DNA of 64,000 nucleotides from Rhodococcus koreensis (GCF_900105905.1 NZ_FNSV01000005.1:3968001-4032000), one strand, 5' to 3'. Shown: positions 7,921-17,859, numbered from the stretch's first letter. Program-made: numbers and translations. The notes: a model not told the origin generated them from the letters alone.

Positions 7921-9069
7921 ATGATCGACAATCTCCCACACCTTTTCCTCGATCGCGCATCCATCCGCCCCGACCTGATGGTCGGTGTGCTCGACGATCA
8001 GATCTCGTTGCGAGTCGCTCTCGAACTTGCCGCCGGTGGGGCAGCCGACTTGTGTGCCCGGAACCTGTCCCCAGACGACCGCGTCGCAATCGTGGCGGAA
8101 AACTCGACGGATTACGTTCTGGCCTGGCTGAGTTGCTTGTTGGCAGGCGTGCCTGTCGCGCTGGTGGATCCGACCTACCCTCGGGAGCCCTTGGCGTGCA
8201 TGCTCGACGTCCTCGACCCCACGGTGGTGATCACTGACCGCCCCGCGGCCCCATCGTTCGCTGGAACTCGCAACGCGATCACCATCAGCGCCTTCCGTAA
8301 TGCCCCTCGGCTCGATCCCAGCCACGCCCCCGGCACCAACTCCGGTCGGTACTCGACGGCATCGCTCATGCACCCGGCCCGGCCCACGCCGCGTATCCCG
8401 AAGTTCTGCGCCCTATCGCACGAGTACTTTCTCCGACTGGGACGGGCGGTCGCGGAGGCGATGACACTCACCGACCGCGATCGATCACTCACTCCGCTGC
8501 CCCTCTCACGAATCAACTCCCTCGGGTACGGGCTCGTCGGCGCACTGACCGCGGGCGCGGACGCCTTGCTCGCCCGCACCTTTGCGGCCGGCACATTCTG
8601 GTCCGAGGCCATCGACCACGGGATCACCGCGCTGACACTGGACGCACCACTGGCGCACAATCTCGCGCGCACCGCCACCGAGAAGGACTCGGCCGGCCAC
8701 CGCGTGCGAACCATGTTCCCGGCCGATCGTGCGTTGATGCAGCAGTTCGGGGTGGTCCGGGCGGTTTCCGGATATGGTTCGCCCGAGGCCGCCGGAGCGA
8801 GTCACCTGCGCACGTGGTCCATCGACGACTACATCCCCACCGACGCCCATCGCCACGGCGGGCCTGGGCGAGAGGACATCGAATGGAAGTTGACGGACTC
8901 GGGTGAGATCCTGATCCGCGAATCCGCCCGTGGCACGTTGTTCACCGGATACTTCACCTTTCCCGGCGTGACCTCGACACTCGACCAGAACGGCTGGTTC
9001 CACACCGCGGATCACGGGCGGCTCGACGTCGACGGCGGTCTGGTCGCCGTCGACCCTTCACCTGCATGA
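7921..9069 (+). pseudogene. Degenerate, C-terminally truncated acyl-CoA ligase
   Basis: The 382-codon frame aligns along its length with the 484-residue ligase at 27281 (shared FCA..HEYFLRLG, AVSGYGS.EAAG, the GYF and DGWF-type stretches). The adenylate-forming P-loop is destroyed: where the paralogue has TSGTTGLPK, this protein has PARPTPRIPK. STEAAG is SPEAAG and TGDLGR is TADHGR. It stops right after that point, so the whole mobile C-terminal domain with the catalytic lysine is missing, and no remnant is visible in the next 75 bp. Ligase activity is not expected. The open frame could be a very recent pseudogene or a retained non-catalytic acyl-binding protein. GTG at 7918 is an alternative start. 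Confidence 0.75.
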
Positions 9070-9143
9070 AAAGCTTCTGCGTTCCGCCTCAACCGCCCCC
9101 AGTCTGCTATTTCAAGTAACAGCCAACATCTGAAGGAACCGAG

Positions 9144-10457
9144 ATGTCCACGTCTCTGCACAGTCTCACCGACCACGAGCTCGACGCCGAGCTCACCCGG
9201 AGCCGCGCCGAGTACGACACATTGAAGGCGCGCGGGCTGGCCCTCGACATCACCCGGGGCAAGCCCGCGCCGGAACAGCTCGACCTATCAGCCGCGATGC
9301 TTTCCCTCCCCGGCGACAACGACTACGTGATCGATGGAATCGACTGCCGCAACTACGGTGAACTGCCCGGACTCCCGTCGCTGCGAGCACTGTTCGGTGA
9401 GGTCCTCAATATCGCCCCGGAAAGTTTGATTGCCGGTGGCACGTCGAGTCTGGAGACGATGTACGACGTACTCTCGTTTGCGTGGATCCACGGGACATGT
9501 GACGCCGGCGCTCCGTGGTCTTCCGCTCCGGTGAAGTTTCTGTGCCCCGTACCCGGTTACGATCGGCATTTAGCCATCACCGAGTCGTTCGGTATCGAGC
9601 TGATTGCGGTCCCCCTGGTCTCCGACGGTCCTGATGTCGACGCGATCCGGGAGTTGGTTGCCGGGGACCCGCAGATCAAGGGTATATGGTGTGTCCCAAT
9701 GTTTTCCAATCCCAGTGGGGTGACCTATTCCGAACAGGTCACTCGCGACCTGCTGAGCATGCAGACCGCCGCACCGGACTTCCGCATCTTCTGGGACAAC
9801 GCCTATGCGGTGCACGCCCTGGTCGGCGACGCCCCGGAGGTTCTCGATGTACTGGCCATCGCCGCACAGATGGGCAATCCGGAGCGGCCGTTCGTCTTCG
9901 CGTCGACGTCGAAGATGACAATCGCCGGTGGCGGTGTGAGTTTCTTCGCCGGTTCCGGCGAGAACGTTGCGTGGTATCTGGGCCACCTCTCGCAGAAGCG
10001 GGTCGGACAGGACAAGGTCAACCAACTTCGGCACGTCCGGTTCTTCGTCGACGTGAACGGTGTTCGTACGCACATGCGCAAGCACCAACAGATTCTCGCC
10101 CCGAAGTTCGAACTCGTCACCACCATCCTTCGCCGCGAGGTCGGCGATTCCGGCATCGCATCGTGGACGGATCCGCGCGGAGGCTACTTCGTCAACCTCG
10201 AGGTGCTGCCCGGCACGGCCAAGCGGGTGGTGGCGCTGGCGAAGGATGCCGGTATCGCTCTGACACCGGCCGGTTCGGCATTCCCGTCCGGCAATGATCC
10301 TCGGGACAGCCACATCCGGTTGGCACCGAGTTTGCCGTCCGAGGCCGAGTTGCAGTTGGCGATCAATGGCCTGTGCACCTGCATCCGGTTGTCGGCCGCC
10401 GAGCTCGTCCACCGCGATCGCGCCGCCGATGTCCATCGCTCGTCGGTGTCGGTGTAG
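9144..10457 (+). CDS. Aspartate aminotransferase, MocR-like subfamily (Rv3722c type)
   Basis: A 437-residue PLP-dependent fold-type I aminotransferase. SNPSG (the PLP ring-binding Asn segment), FWDNAY (the Asp that pairs with the pyridine nitrogen) and STSKMTIAGGG (the Schiff-base lysine) appear in the expected order, and HIRLAPSLP holds the carboxylate-binding arginine. The subfamily includes the essential aspartate aminotransferase Rv3722c of Mycobacterium tuberculosis, of very similar length. Upstream of NAD-glutamate dehydrogenase, it would link aspartate/oxaloacetate to glutamate/2-oxoglutarate. GAAGGAACC precedes the ATG. The last 25 residues (after LCTCIRL) look less conserved. Confidence 0.85.
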   Translation: MSTSLHSLTDHELDAELTRSRAEYDTLKARGLALDITRGKPAPEQLDLSAAMLSLPGDNDYVIDGIDCRNYGELPGLPSLRALFGEVLNIAPESLIAGGTSSLETMYDVLSFAWIHGTCDAGAPWSSAPVKFLCPVPGYDRHLAITESFGIELIAVPLVSDGPDVDAIRELVAGDPQIKGIWCVPMFSNPSGVTYSEQVTRDLLSMQTAAPDFRIFWDNAYAVHALVGDAPEVLDVLAIAAQMGNPERPFVFASTSKMTIAGGGVSFFAGSGENVAWYLGHLSQKRVGQDKVNQLRHVRFFVDVNGVRTHMRKHQQILAPKFELVTTILRREVGDSGIASWTDPRGGYFVNLEVLPGTAKRVVALAKDAGIALTPAGSAFPSGNDPRDSHIRLAPSLPSEAELQLAINGLCTCIRLSAAELVHRDRAADVHRSSVSV

Positions 10458-10488
10458 CCGAGACCGACTCGTTCGCAGAGGATCCCGA

Positions 10489-10605
10489 ATGCACCGAATC
10501 TCGTGGAGGATGCGGCGGGCCACCCTCGCCATGGGGCTGCTGGTGGTCTTGATCGTCACCGGTGACCTCATGCATCAGGGCATGCAGCTCCTACACAGCT
10601 GGTGA
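10489..10605 (+). CDS. Small membrane peptide, hypothetical
   Basis: A 38-codon frame 31 bp after the aminotransferase stop, preceded by GCAGAGGATC. It encodes an arginine-rich start (MHRISWRMRR), one hydrophobic helix (ATLAMGLLVVLIVTG) and a short histidine-containing tail. The profile fits a single-pass membrane peptide with the N-terminus inside. No family is recognised; its reality rests on ribosome-site spacing, composition and position only. Confidence 0.4.
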   Translation: MHRISWRMRRATLAMGLLVVLIVTGDLMHQGMQLLHSW

Positions 10606-10630
10606 CCATTCCGGTCCGCGACCATACGCG

Positions 10631-10651
10631 CCGGCCTCTTCGAGAGGCCGG
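10631..10651 (+). terminator. Hairpin after the aminotransferase transcription unit
   Basis: Perfect 9-bp stem CCGGCCTCT/AGAGGCCGG with a TCG loop, 26 bp after the small membrane peptide. No T run follows, as is common for actinobacterial terminators. Confidence 0.6.
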
Positions 10652-10723
10652 TGTCGACTGCGCACGGATTCTCCCAGCCGCTCCGGCACCCACATGGCGG
10701 GTTGCGGAGCAATGCACTTCGAA

Positions 10724-10743
10724 GCATTAAGCAGAGTTAATGC
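10724..10743 (+). promoter_or_regulatory. GCATTAA/TTAATGC inverted repeat upstream of NAD-GDH
   Basis: A perfect 7-bp inverted repeat with a 6-bp spacer (GCAGAG), AT-rich against a GC-rich background, 117 bp upstream of the GDH start. It may be an operator or part of the promoter. No cognate regulator is identified. Confidence 0.35.
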
Positions 10744-10859
10744 TCTGCAATCGAGAACGTCGTTCCGTTGACGGGTTGTTGACCGGATCATTGTGCATAC
10801 GAAGCCAGGACGAATCAGTGCCGGGCGGACCCACCATCAAGTGCCACAGGAGATGTCAG

Positions 10860-13800
10860 GTGAATCTCGAAGGACTCGAACACGACCGTCAGCTCGAGGT
10901 CAGTGCTGAACTCGGTGCCCTGGCGTCCGCACCGAGCGGTTACCAGGATTACGTCGATGCGCTCTTCCGTCACGAGCCCCGCGACGATCTCGCCGAATGG
11001 ACCGACACTGCACTCGCCGGCCGCGCTTATGAGTATCTCCGCTTTGCTCGGCTCCGGGCCGAGGGGGTCGCACTGGTGCAGTGCGAAGTCGAGGCGGGAA
11101 CAAGCCACGCGCACATCCTGATGGTCAACACCGACCTTCCCTTCCTCGTCGACTCGGTGGCAATGACCGTTCGACGGCACGGCACGGTCTCCGCGCTCCG
11201 TCACGTCACGCTGGCAGTACGACGCGATACCGAGGGAGTGCTCATCCCCGACGGCATTACCCGCCCACGCCAGGACGATCAGTACGACAACGACCCGCTG
11301 GTCGAATCCTGGATGGAGATCACTTTGCTGCCTGCCGCGGGAACCGAACCCCACTCCGCGGAGTTCACTGCGATGATCGAGAACGCGATTCGCAGCACCC
11401 TCGCCGACGTCGCGGTCGCGGTGACCGATCAGACCGACATGGAAGGTGTCGCCCGCCAGGCAGCACTGTCCTTGAAGTCCGATGCGACCGAGAACCAACT
11501 CGACAGCGCCTACGAGGCAAGCGAGCTGCTGCACTGGATGTGCGCCGAGAACTTCACGTTCCTCGGCTACTGCTCCTACCGCCTGGTGAAGGCGACGGAG
11601 TCGGGAACGGCTACCCTCGAACCACTTCCGGAGACCGGACTGGGAATCCTTCGGCCCCATCACCACGAGCACCGCCACCACACCCTCGATCCGCTGACCA
11701 CGACTCGCGCGTTCGGCCCGGATGTGTTGATGGTGTCGGCGGCCGGCACCCGCAGCACGGTGCGGCGCGACGCCCCGTTGGACTACGTGGGAATCAAGAT
11801 CGTCGATTCCGACGGGATCACGGTCGGCGAGCACCGCTTCCTCGGTCTGTTCGAAAACACCCTCGACACGTCGGATATGCGGACGATCCCGGTCGTCAAC
11901 CGAACTGCCGGACGTACTCTGTCGATGCTCGAGCGCGATCCGCGCTCCCGAGAAGGCCTCGAGCTGCTCGACATTCTCCAGGACTACCCGCGGCGGGAGA
12001 TTCTGCAGAGCACCGCCGAAGAGCTTGCTCCGACGGTTCTCGCGGTGCTGCATCTGCAACGGCATCCTCGCGTGCGAGCGTTCATCCGCCAGGACACCTA
12101 CGGCCGGGCCATCTCGATTCTGCTGTATGTCCCCCAGGACCGGTTCTCACCTGCCGTTCGACGGGCAGTGGTGGCGGCGGTCTCGCAGTTCCTGGGCGGC
12201 GCCGCGGTCGATCACAACACCCGAATCGGGGAAACCGCGCTGGTGCGTGTTCACGTCACCGCCTGGCCGAACACCGGGGACGAGCGCATCGATGTCGCGG
12301 AGTTGTCGCGCGTGGTGGTGGAAGCCGCCCGGTCGTGGACCGAGAAGCTCGACGATCTCCTCTCCGAGGCGTCGACATCGGTTCACGACGACTTCATCCC
12401 CGTGGCAGTGCCCCTGAGTTATCAGGAGCGGTTCTCTCCCGCCGAAGCAGTCGCCCACTTGTCGGCGCTCTCCGAACTGACGCAGGATCCGCACCGGCGG
12501 CTGCAGCTGACGATCACCCCACCCGAGAACGCAACCTCGGACCTGATCTCGGCCATCGCGGTCACCACCGAGCCGATGGTCCTCGCTTCGGCACTGCCGA
12601 TCTTCGGGCATCTGGGATACGAACTCGCAGCGGAACATCCACACACGCTGACCAGTACCGACGGGCGACTCGCCTACGTATACGAGTTCATCCTCCGCTC
12701 GCGCTATCGCCAGCACCGCCTGGACGCGCCCACAGCGGCGCGGACCGCCGAGGCGTTCGAGGCGAGCTACAGCGGGCACACCGATCCGGATGCACTGCAG
12801 GCGCTGGTCACCACCGCTGACATGGAGTGGCGGCAGGTCCTGGTTCTGCGCGCCTATGCCGGGTATCTGCGGCAGAGCGGTTGGACCTTTTCCTCGGAGT
12901 TCGTCAATTCCGTGATCGCAGGTCACCCGAAGATCGCCGCTGCCCTGTGGACGCTGTTTCGCGCGCGGTTCGATCCGGCGCTTGCTGACGGCGAACGCGA
13001 CCACATCGAACTGGTCGCGGAGATCGAAGGCGCAATCGACGAGGTTCAGGGAATCGAACCCGACCTGATCCTTCGAACCTTGCTCGACACCGTGCTCGCC
13101 ACCGTGCGAACGAACGCGTTCCGGCGACTGTTCGCACACACCGACGGACCGGTCGACACGATCTTGAGTTTCAAGCTCGATCCCCGCACGATTCGTGGCC
13201 TTCCCACTCCAGTACCACAACTGGAGACGTGGGTGTTCGCCCGCAATGTCATGGGCACCCATCTGCGATTCGGGCACATTGCGCGCGGCGGCATCCGGTG
13301 GACCGACCGGGTCGAGGATTTCCGCACCGAGGTTCTCGGTCTGGTGCGTGCGCAGATGGTGAAGAACGCGGTCATCGTCCCCACCGGAGCCAAGGGCGCG
13401 TTCCTTCCGCGGCTGCTGCACACCGGGGCCGACCGAGCCCGGCAGCTCGAGATCGCACGCACCGCGTACAGCACGTTCGTCGAGGGACTGCTCGATCTGA
13501 TCGACAACTTCACCAAGGACGAGTCCGGCACCTACCGCCTCGACCCGGCACCGCAGACGGTGCGGCACGACGGTGACGACACCTACCTGGTCCTCGCCGC
13601 CGACAAGGGCACCGCACAGTTCTCCGACGTCGCCAACGCAATCGCCACCGGCCGCGGGTACTGGCTCGGGGACGCCTTCGCCTCGGGTGGATCCAACGGA
13701 TACGACCACAAGCAGATGGGTATCACCGCGCGCGGCGCCTGGGAATCTGTGCGCCAGCACCTGTTCGAGGTCGGCATCGACTCCGACACCGATCCGGTTA

Positions 13801-15695
13801 CCGCGGTCGGGATCGGGGACATGAGCGGGGATGTCTTCGGGAACGGACTGCTGCGGTCTCGTTCGGTGCGGTTGGTCGCCGCCTTCGACCACCGGCACAT
13901 CTTCCTCGATCCCCAGCCCGAGGCTGGCGCGGCGTTCGAGGAACGGCAACGACTCTACGACCAACCCGGCTCCTCCTGGGCCGACTACCGTCCCGACCTC
14001 ATCAGCTCCGGCGGCGGCGTCTTCGCTCGCTCGGCGAAGCGTGTCACGCTCGCCCCGCAGGCCCGAGTCGCACTGGGACTGGACGAGGAACGGGCACAGT
14101 ACACACCGAATGAGCTGGTGCAGGCGATCCTGGCGGCACCGGTCGATCTGCTGTTCAACGGCGGGATCGGTACCTACGTGCGCGCGAGTTCGGAAACCGA
14201 CTCCGAGGTCGGCGACAGCGCAAACGACGCCGTCCGCATCACCGGGTGTGAGGTACGTGCCCGGGTGATCGGTGAAGGCGGAAACCTCGGGCTCACCCCG
14301 CTCGGGCGGCGGGAGGCGGCGCTGCACGGGGTTCGGTTGAACACCGATGCGATCGACAACGTCGCCGGTGTGGATACCTCCGATCACGAGGTCAACATCA
14401 AGATCGCGCTCGACGATGCCGTCGCCGCCGGCGTCCTGGGCCAGGACAAACGCAACGTTCTACTGCAGTCGCTGACCGACGACATCGCCGACCGCGTTCT
14501 CGACCACAATCGCGCACAGAACACCATGCTGTCGGTGGCCCGTGCCGAGGCCGCGGAGATGGCGCCGGTGCATCGCCGGATGCTGACGGGACTCGAACGG
14601 AAGGGTTTGCTGTCCCGGGAGGTGGAGTCTCTTCCGAGTGACGCCGAGCTCGAACAGCGCATCACCCAGGGCGGGGTGTTGACCTCTCCCGAACTCGGCA
14701 CCCTGCTGGCCTACGTGAAGTTGGAGATGAAATCTGCGGTCCTGGCGTCCGGGATCACCTCGGAGTCGTGGGCCGAGCATTTCCGCACCGAGTACTTCCC
14801 CGCCGATGTTGTCGCCGTGTGCGGTGATCGTCTCGGGGCGCACCCGTTGGCAAAGGAGATCACCGCTACCGCGATCACCAATCGCCTTGTCGACGACAAC
14901 GGCATCACCTTCGTCTTCCGGATGCAGGAGGAAACCGGGGCGTCGGTAAGTGCGATCATCCGGGCGTGGGAGGTCGTCCGCCGCGCTATCGGTCAGCGTG
15001 ACTATCTGTCCAGCATTGCCGAGCTGGACCCGTCGGTCACGGCGGACACCCGCGTCCGGATGCAGCTGAGTCATCGACGACTTGTCGAGCGCTCGGTGCG
15101 CTGGCTCCTGGCGAGCCGGCGGCAGACCATCGATGTGACCGGTGAAACTGCCCGCCTCACTCCCCTCGTCGAGTCGCTGCGCTGCTCCCTGGCGGATTTC
15201 CTCGTCGGCGCCGACCGGGCCGCAGTCGATGCCAAGCATCAGCGGTACCTCGACGACCGGAACGTCCCCGGACCCCTCGCCCGCAGATCGGCGAGCCTGT
15301 TCCAGGAGTTCTCGCTGTTCCCGATCAGCGAAACCGCACTGCGCACCGGCACGGATCCGGAAGGAGCGGCGCGCACCTACTTCCAGGTCGCCGAGAGGTT
15401 CCGCCTCGATCGGCTTCTGCGCCGGGTGGCGGCCCTTCGTCGAGTCGACAACTGGGACGCGATGTCCCGGGCCGCGCTGCGCGATGATCTCTACTTCGCG
15501 GTCAGCGACGCGACGCGGCGCCTGATCAATGACTCCGACCCGCGGCAGTCGCAGCCCGGTCAGGTCGGGGACCTTCCCTCCGAATGGCTCGACAACGTGC
15601 TGGACTCTGCCCTCGATCCGGCACGCGAACCCGAGTTGGCGGTTCTGCTCGTTGCGACCAACGCCCTGCGTTCGTTCGCGGAGAACCTCGCCTAG
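10860..15695 (+). CDS. gdh: NAD-specific glutamate dehydrogenase, large (about 180 kDa) type
   Basis: A 1611-residue protein of the Bac_GDH family, close in length to Rv2476c of M. tuberculosis. It has a long N-terminal regulatory part with ACT-like segments (for example HILMVNTDLPFLVDSV near residue 85). The catalytic domain follows from about residue 770, with HIARGGIRWTDR, the catalytic-lysine segment MVKNAVIVPTGAKGAF, the GGSNGYDHKQMGIT region and the nucleotide-binding VGIGDMSGDVFGNG. It deaminates glutamate to 2-oxoglutarate with NAD. The GTG at 10860 is chosen because AGGAGATG precedes it and similarity starts there. The large L-GDHs are usually allosterically controlled and, in actinobacteria, regulated by GarA; nothing in the DNA shows that directly. 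Confidence 0.93.
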   Translation: MNLEGLEHDRQLEVSAELGALASAPSGYQDYVDALFRHEPRDDLAEWTDTALAGRAYEYLRFARLRAEGVALVQCEVEAGTSHAHILMVNTDLPFLVDSVAMTVRRHGTVSALRHVTLAVRRDTEGVLIPDGITRPRQDDQYDNDPLVESWMEITLLPAAGTEPHSAEFTAMIENAIRSTLADVAVAVTDQTDMEGVARQAALSLKSDATENQLDSAYEASELLHWMCAENFTFLGYCSYRLVKATESGTATLEPLPETGLGILRPHHHEHRHHTLDPLTTTRAFGPDVLMVSAAGTRSTVRRDAPLDYVGIKIVDSDGITVGEHRFLGLFENTLDTSDMRTIPVVNRTAGRTLSMLERDPRSREGLELLDILQDYPRREILQSTAEELAPTVLAVLHLQRHPRVRAFIRQDTYGRAISILLYVPQDRFSPAVRRAVVAAVSQFLGGAAVDHNTRIGETALVRVHVTAWPNTGDERIDVAELSRVVVEAARSWTEKLDDLLSEASTSVHDDFIPVAVPLSYQERFSPAEAVAHLSALSELTQDPHRRLQLTITPPENATSDLISAIAVTTEPMVLASALPIFGHLGYELAAEHPHTLTSTDGRLAYVYEFILRSRYRQHRLDAPTAARTAEAFEASYSGHTDPDALQALVTTADMEWRQVLVLRAYAGYLRQSGWTFSSEFVNSVIAGHPKIAAALWTLFRARFDPALADGERDHIELVAEIEGAIDEVQGIEPDLILRTLLDTVLATVRTNAFRRLFAHTDGPVDTILSFKLDPRTIRGLPTPVPQLETWVFARNVMGTHLRFGHIARGGIRWTDRVEDFRTEVLGLVRAQMVKNAVIVPTGAKGAFLPRLLHTGADRARQLEIARTAYSTFVEGLLDLIDNFTKDESGTYRLDPAPQTVRHDGDDTYLVLAADKGTAQFSDVANAIATGRGYWLGDAFASGGSNGYDHKQMGITARGAWESVRQHLFEVGIDSDTDPVTAVGIGDMSGDVFGNGLLRSRSVRLVAAFDHRHIFLDPQPEAGAAFEERQRLYDQPGSSWADYRPDLISSGGGVFARSAKRVTLAPQARVALGLDEERAQYTPNELVQAILAAPVDLLFNGGIGTYVRASSETDSEVGDSANDAVRITGCEVRARVIGEGGNLGLTPLGRREAALHGVRLNTDAIDNVAGVDTSDHEVNIKIALDDAVAAGVLGQDKRNVLLQSLTDDIADRVLDHNRAQNTMLSVARAEAAEMAPVHRRMLTGLERKGLLSREVESLPSDAELEQRITQGGVLTSPELGTLLAYVKLEMKSAVLASGITSESWAEHFRTEYFPADVVAVCGDRLGAHPLAKEITATAITNRLVDDNGITFVFRMQEETGASVSAIIRAWEVVRRAIGQRDYLSSIAELDPSVTADTRVRMQLSHRRLVERSVRWLLASRRQTIDVTGETARLTPLVESLRCSLADFLVGADRAAVDAKHQRYLDDRNVPGPLARRSASLFQEFSLFPISETALRTGTDPEGAARTYFQVAERFRLDRLLRRVAALRRVDNWDAMSRAALRDDLYFAVSDATRRLINDSDPRQSQPGQVGDLPSEWLDNVLDSALDPAREPELAVLLVATNALRSFAENLA

Positions 15696-15738
15696 CGGCA
15701 TCGGTGCACCGCGGCGCCGCCAACGCACGCCCCGGCGC

Positions 15739-16119
15739 GTGTCCAAATCCGACATCGCAGGGTTTGCCGCGCTGACCGGTGACGAACAGTGGATTCACAC
15801 CGACGCTTCACGTGCTAGGGAGGGCCCGTTCGGAACCACCATCGCACACGGGTATCTGACTCTGTCCCTTGTTTTTCCACTGCTCGCCGAACTCCTCGAC
15901 TTCACCAACGTGAGGATGGTCGTCAATTACGGGCTCAACCGGGTGCGGTTCCCGTCGGCGGTCCCGGCCGGTGCGCGCATCCGCCTGGCCGCGACCGTCA
16001 CCGAGGTGACTCGGATCGGCGACGACTGCTATGAGCTCGTCATCCTCAGCAGGCTCGAATGCGACCGCGGCACCAAACCCGCAGCTGTCGTCGAGCTGAT
16101 CTACCGCGCATACGAGTAA
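15739..16119 (+). CDS. phaJ: MaoC-like (R)-specific enoyl-CoA hydratase, PhaJ type
   Basis: A 126-residue hot-dog-fold MaoC dehydratase. The hydratase-2 signature is near the start: LTGDEQWIHTDASRA, with the catalytic Asp and His, then the HGYLTLSL helix. PhaJ enzymes convert trans-2-enoyl-CoA from beta-oxidation to (R)-3-hydroxyacyl-CoA for the PHA synthase, and phaC follows 24 bp later. From the GTG at 15739 the protein is about 20 residues shorter at the N-terminus than typical MaoC proteins; no better in-frame start was found downstream of the GDH stop. It could also be a MaoC protein of fatty-acid metabolism, but the position favours PHA supply. Confidence 0.8.
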   Translation: MSKSDIAGFAALTGDEQWIHTDASRAREGPFGTTIAHGYLTLSLVFPLLAELLDFTNVRMVVNYGLNRVRFPSAVPAGARIRLAATVTEVTRIGDDCYELVILSRLECDRGTKPAAVVELIYRAYE

Positions 16120-16143
16120 CTTCATCAGTGGGGGAATACGTCC

Positions 16144-17859
16144 GTGTCGATCCTGAAAGCCATCCCATCGTGGACACCGCCGCGTGATCTCGGGGCGCTG
16201 AGAATCACCACCTCCGATGTCGACCCTGCAGCGTTCCTGCGCTCACTCGGAGCAGCAGGCATCGGCGCGCTGAAGCACCCCAGTGGAACCGCTGCCGCGC
16301 ATTGTCGGCTCCTACTCGGCTCCGGCAGTGCGCTGCGCACTGCCGCCGGACGGGCGATCGGCCGAGACAATCCGGGACCGATAGTGCCCAAGCCCGGTGA
16401 CAAGCGGTTCTCCGACAATGCGTATCGGGAGAACGCCGCGTACTTTTACCTGGCACAGCAGTACCTGCTTCTCGAACACCTGGTCAACGAGCTCATCGAC
16501 GGCGCCGAACTGAATGAGGACACCGCGGTCAAAGCACGGTTTGCCGCCCGGTTCATTCTGGACGCCCTCAGCCCCACCAACACCCTCCCCGGCAACCCGG
16601 CAGCGATCCGCAAGGCTTTCGACACCGGTGGGCTCAGTCTCGTGCGTGGTCTTCGGAACTTTCTGCACGATCTCCGACACAACGGAGGGTGGCCGTCGCA
16701 GGTCGATCGGTCACAATTCGCGGTGGGCGTCGATCTCGGCGCCACACCCGGATCCGTTGTTTACCGCAGCGATCTGATCGAGCTCATCCAGTACACGCCG
16801 CAAACCCCCGATGTGTACGCGACCCCACTGCTGTTCTGCCCGCCGTGGATCAACAAGTTCTACATCATGGACCTGGCACCGGGAAAGCGCCTGATCGAAT
16901 GGGCGGTTCAGCACGGCCACACCTGTTTCGCCATCAGCTACCGCAACCCGGATGCATCGATGAGTGGCCTCGGGTTCCGCGACTATCTCTTCGACGGCCC
17001 GCTCGACGCGGTCCGAGTCGTCCGCGAGATCACCGGCTCGGAGACGGTCAACACCGTATCCATCTGCCTGGGTGGCACCCTCACCGCGCTGGGTCTGGCA
17101 TACAACGCAGCTCAGGACGATCCGTCCATCGGATCCGCGACCTTCATCAATACTCACACCGACTTCACCGAGCCGGGAGTGCTCGGCGCGTTCACCGATG
17201 AGAACACGATCGCGGCGTTGGAGACGCAGATGGCCCGGAAGGGGTATCTCGATTCGTCGCAAATGGCACGCACCTTCAGCACCCTGCGCGCCAACGACCT
17301 GATCTTCCAGTACGTGATCAACAACTGGTTGCTCGGCAACAAGCCTCCCGCGTTCGACCTACTCGCCTGGAATGCCGATTCCACCCGCATGCCCGCACGC
17401 ATGCACGGGGAGTACCTGCGCTCGTGCTACCTGCGTAACGAGTTCTCGCGGGGCGAGTTCGAGATCAACGGGGAGCTCCTCGATCCCTCGCGAGTGGACA
17501 TCGACAGCTACATCGTGGCGGCGGTCGACGACCATGTCGTGCCGTGGACGTCGAGCTACAAGACCACCCACCTGCTCGGCGGGGACAGCCGGTTCGTTCT
17601 GAGCACGTCCGGGCACATCGCCGGAATCGTCAACCCACCGAGCCCGAAGGCCAAGCACTGGGTCAATGAGGCACACAGCGGCGATCCCCACGAGTGGAAG
17701 GCCGCCGCCGAGCTGCGGGACGGCACGTGGTGGCTGGACTGGGCGACGTGGCTCGCCGACCGAGCCGGCGCGAAACAGCCGGCGCCACCGGCGCTCGGCA
17801 ACGCGACGTATCCGCCGCTCGACGACGCGCCCGGCGTCTACGTGCAGGAGGAGGCGTGA
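16144..17859 (+). CDS. phaC: Polyhydroxyalkanoate synthase
   Basis: A 571-residue PHA synthase with a GTG start and GGGGGAA-type purine stretch upstream. The lipase-like box SICLGG carries the catalytic Cys (about 308), AAVDDHVVPW the Asp (about 462) and STSGHIAG the His (about 491). Length and the absence of a separate PhaE or PhaR gene fit a single-subunit class I/II-type enzyme. It polymerises (R)-3-hydroxyacyl-CoA at the granule surface. The stop overlaps the GTG of the next gene (GTGA). Confidence 0.93.
   Translation: MSILKAIPSWTPPRDLGALRITTSDVDPAAFLRSLGAAGIGALKHPSGTAAAHCRLLLGSGSALRTAAGRAIGRDNPGPIVPKPGDKRFSDNAYRENAAYFYLAQQYLLLEHLVNELIDGAELNEDTAVKARFAARFILDALSPTNTLPGNPAAIRKAFDTGGLSLVRGLRNFLHDLRHNGGWPSQVDRSQFAVGVDLGATPGSVVYRSDLIELIQYTPQTPDVYATPLLFCPPWINKFYIMDLAPGKRLIEWAVQHGHTCFAISYRNPDASMSGLGFRDYLFDGPLDAVRVVREITGSETVNTVSICLGGTLTALGLAYNAAQDDPSIGSATFINTHTDFTEPGVLGAFTDENTIAALETQMARKGYLDSSQMARTFSTLRANDLIFQYVINNWLLGNKPPAFDLLAWNADSTRMPARMHGEYLRSCYLRNEFSRGEFEINGELLDPSRVDIDSYIVAAVDDHVVPWTSSYKTTHLLGGDSRFVLSTSGHIAGIVNPPSPKAKHWVNEAHSGDPHEWKAAAELRDGTWWLDWATWLADRAGAKQPAPPALGNATYPPLDDAPGVYVQEEA

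Noticed and set aside
12147..14387. A 746-codon open frame on the minus strand inside NAD-GDH
   Set aside because: It lies opposite a strongly conserved dehydrogenase and has the Arg/Gly/Pro/Val-rich composition of antisense frames in GC-rich DNA.
15529..15738. N-terminal extension of the MaoC/PhaJ gene into the end of GDH
   Set aside because: The in-frame codons before 15739 overlap the GDH coding region and show no hot-dog-fold similarity.
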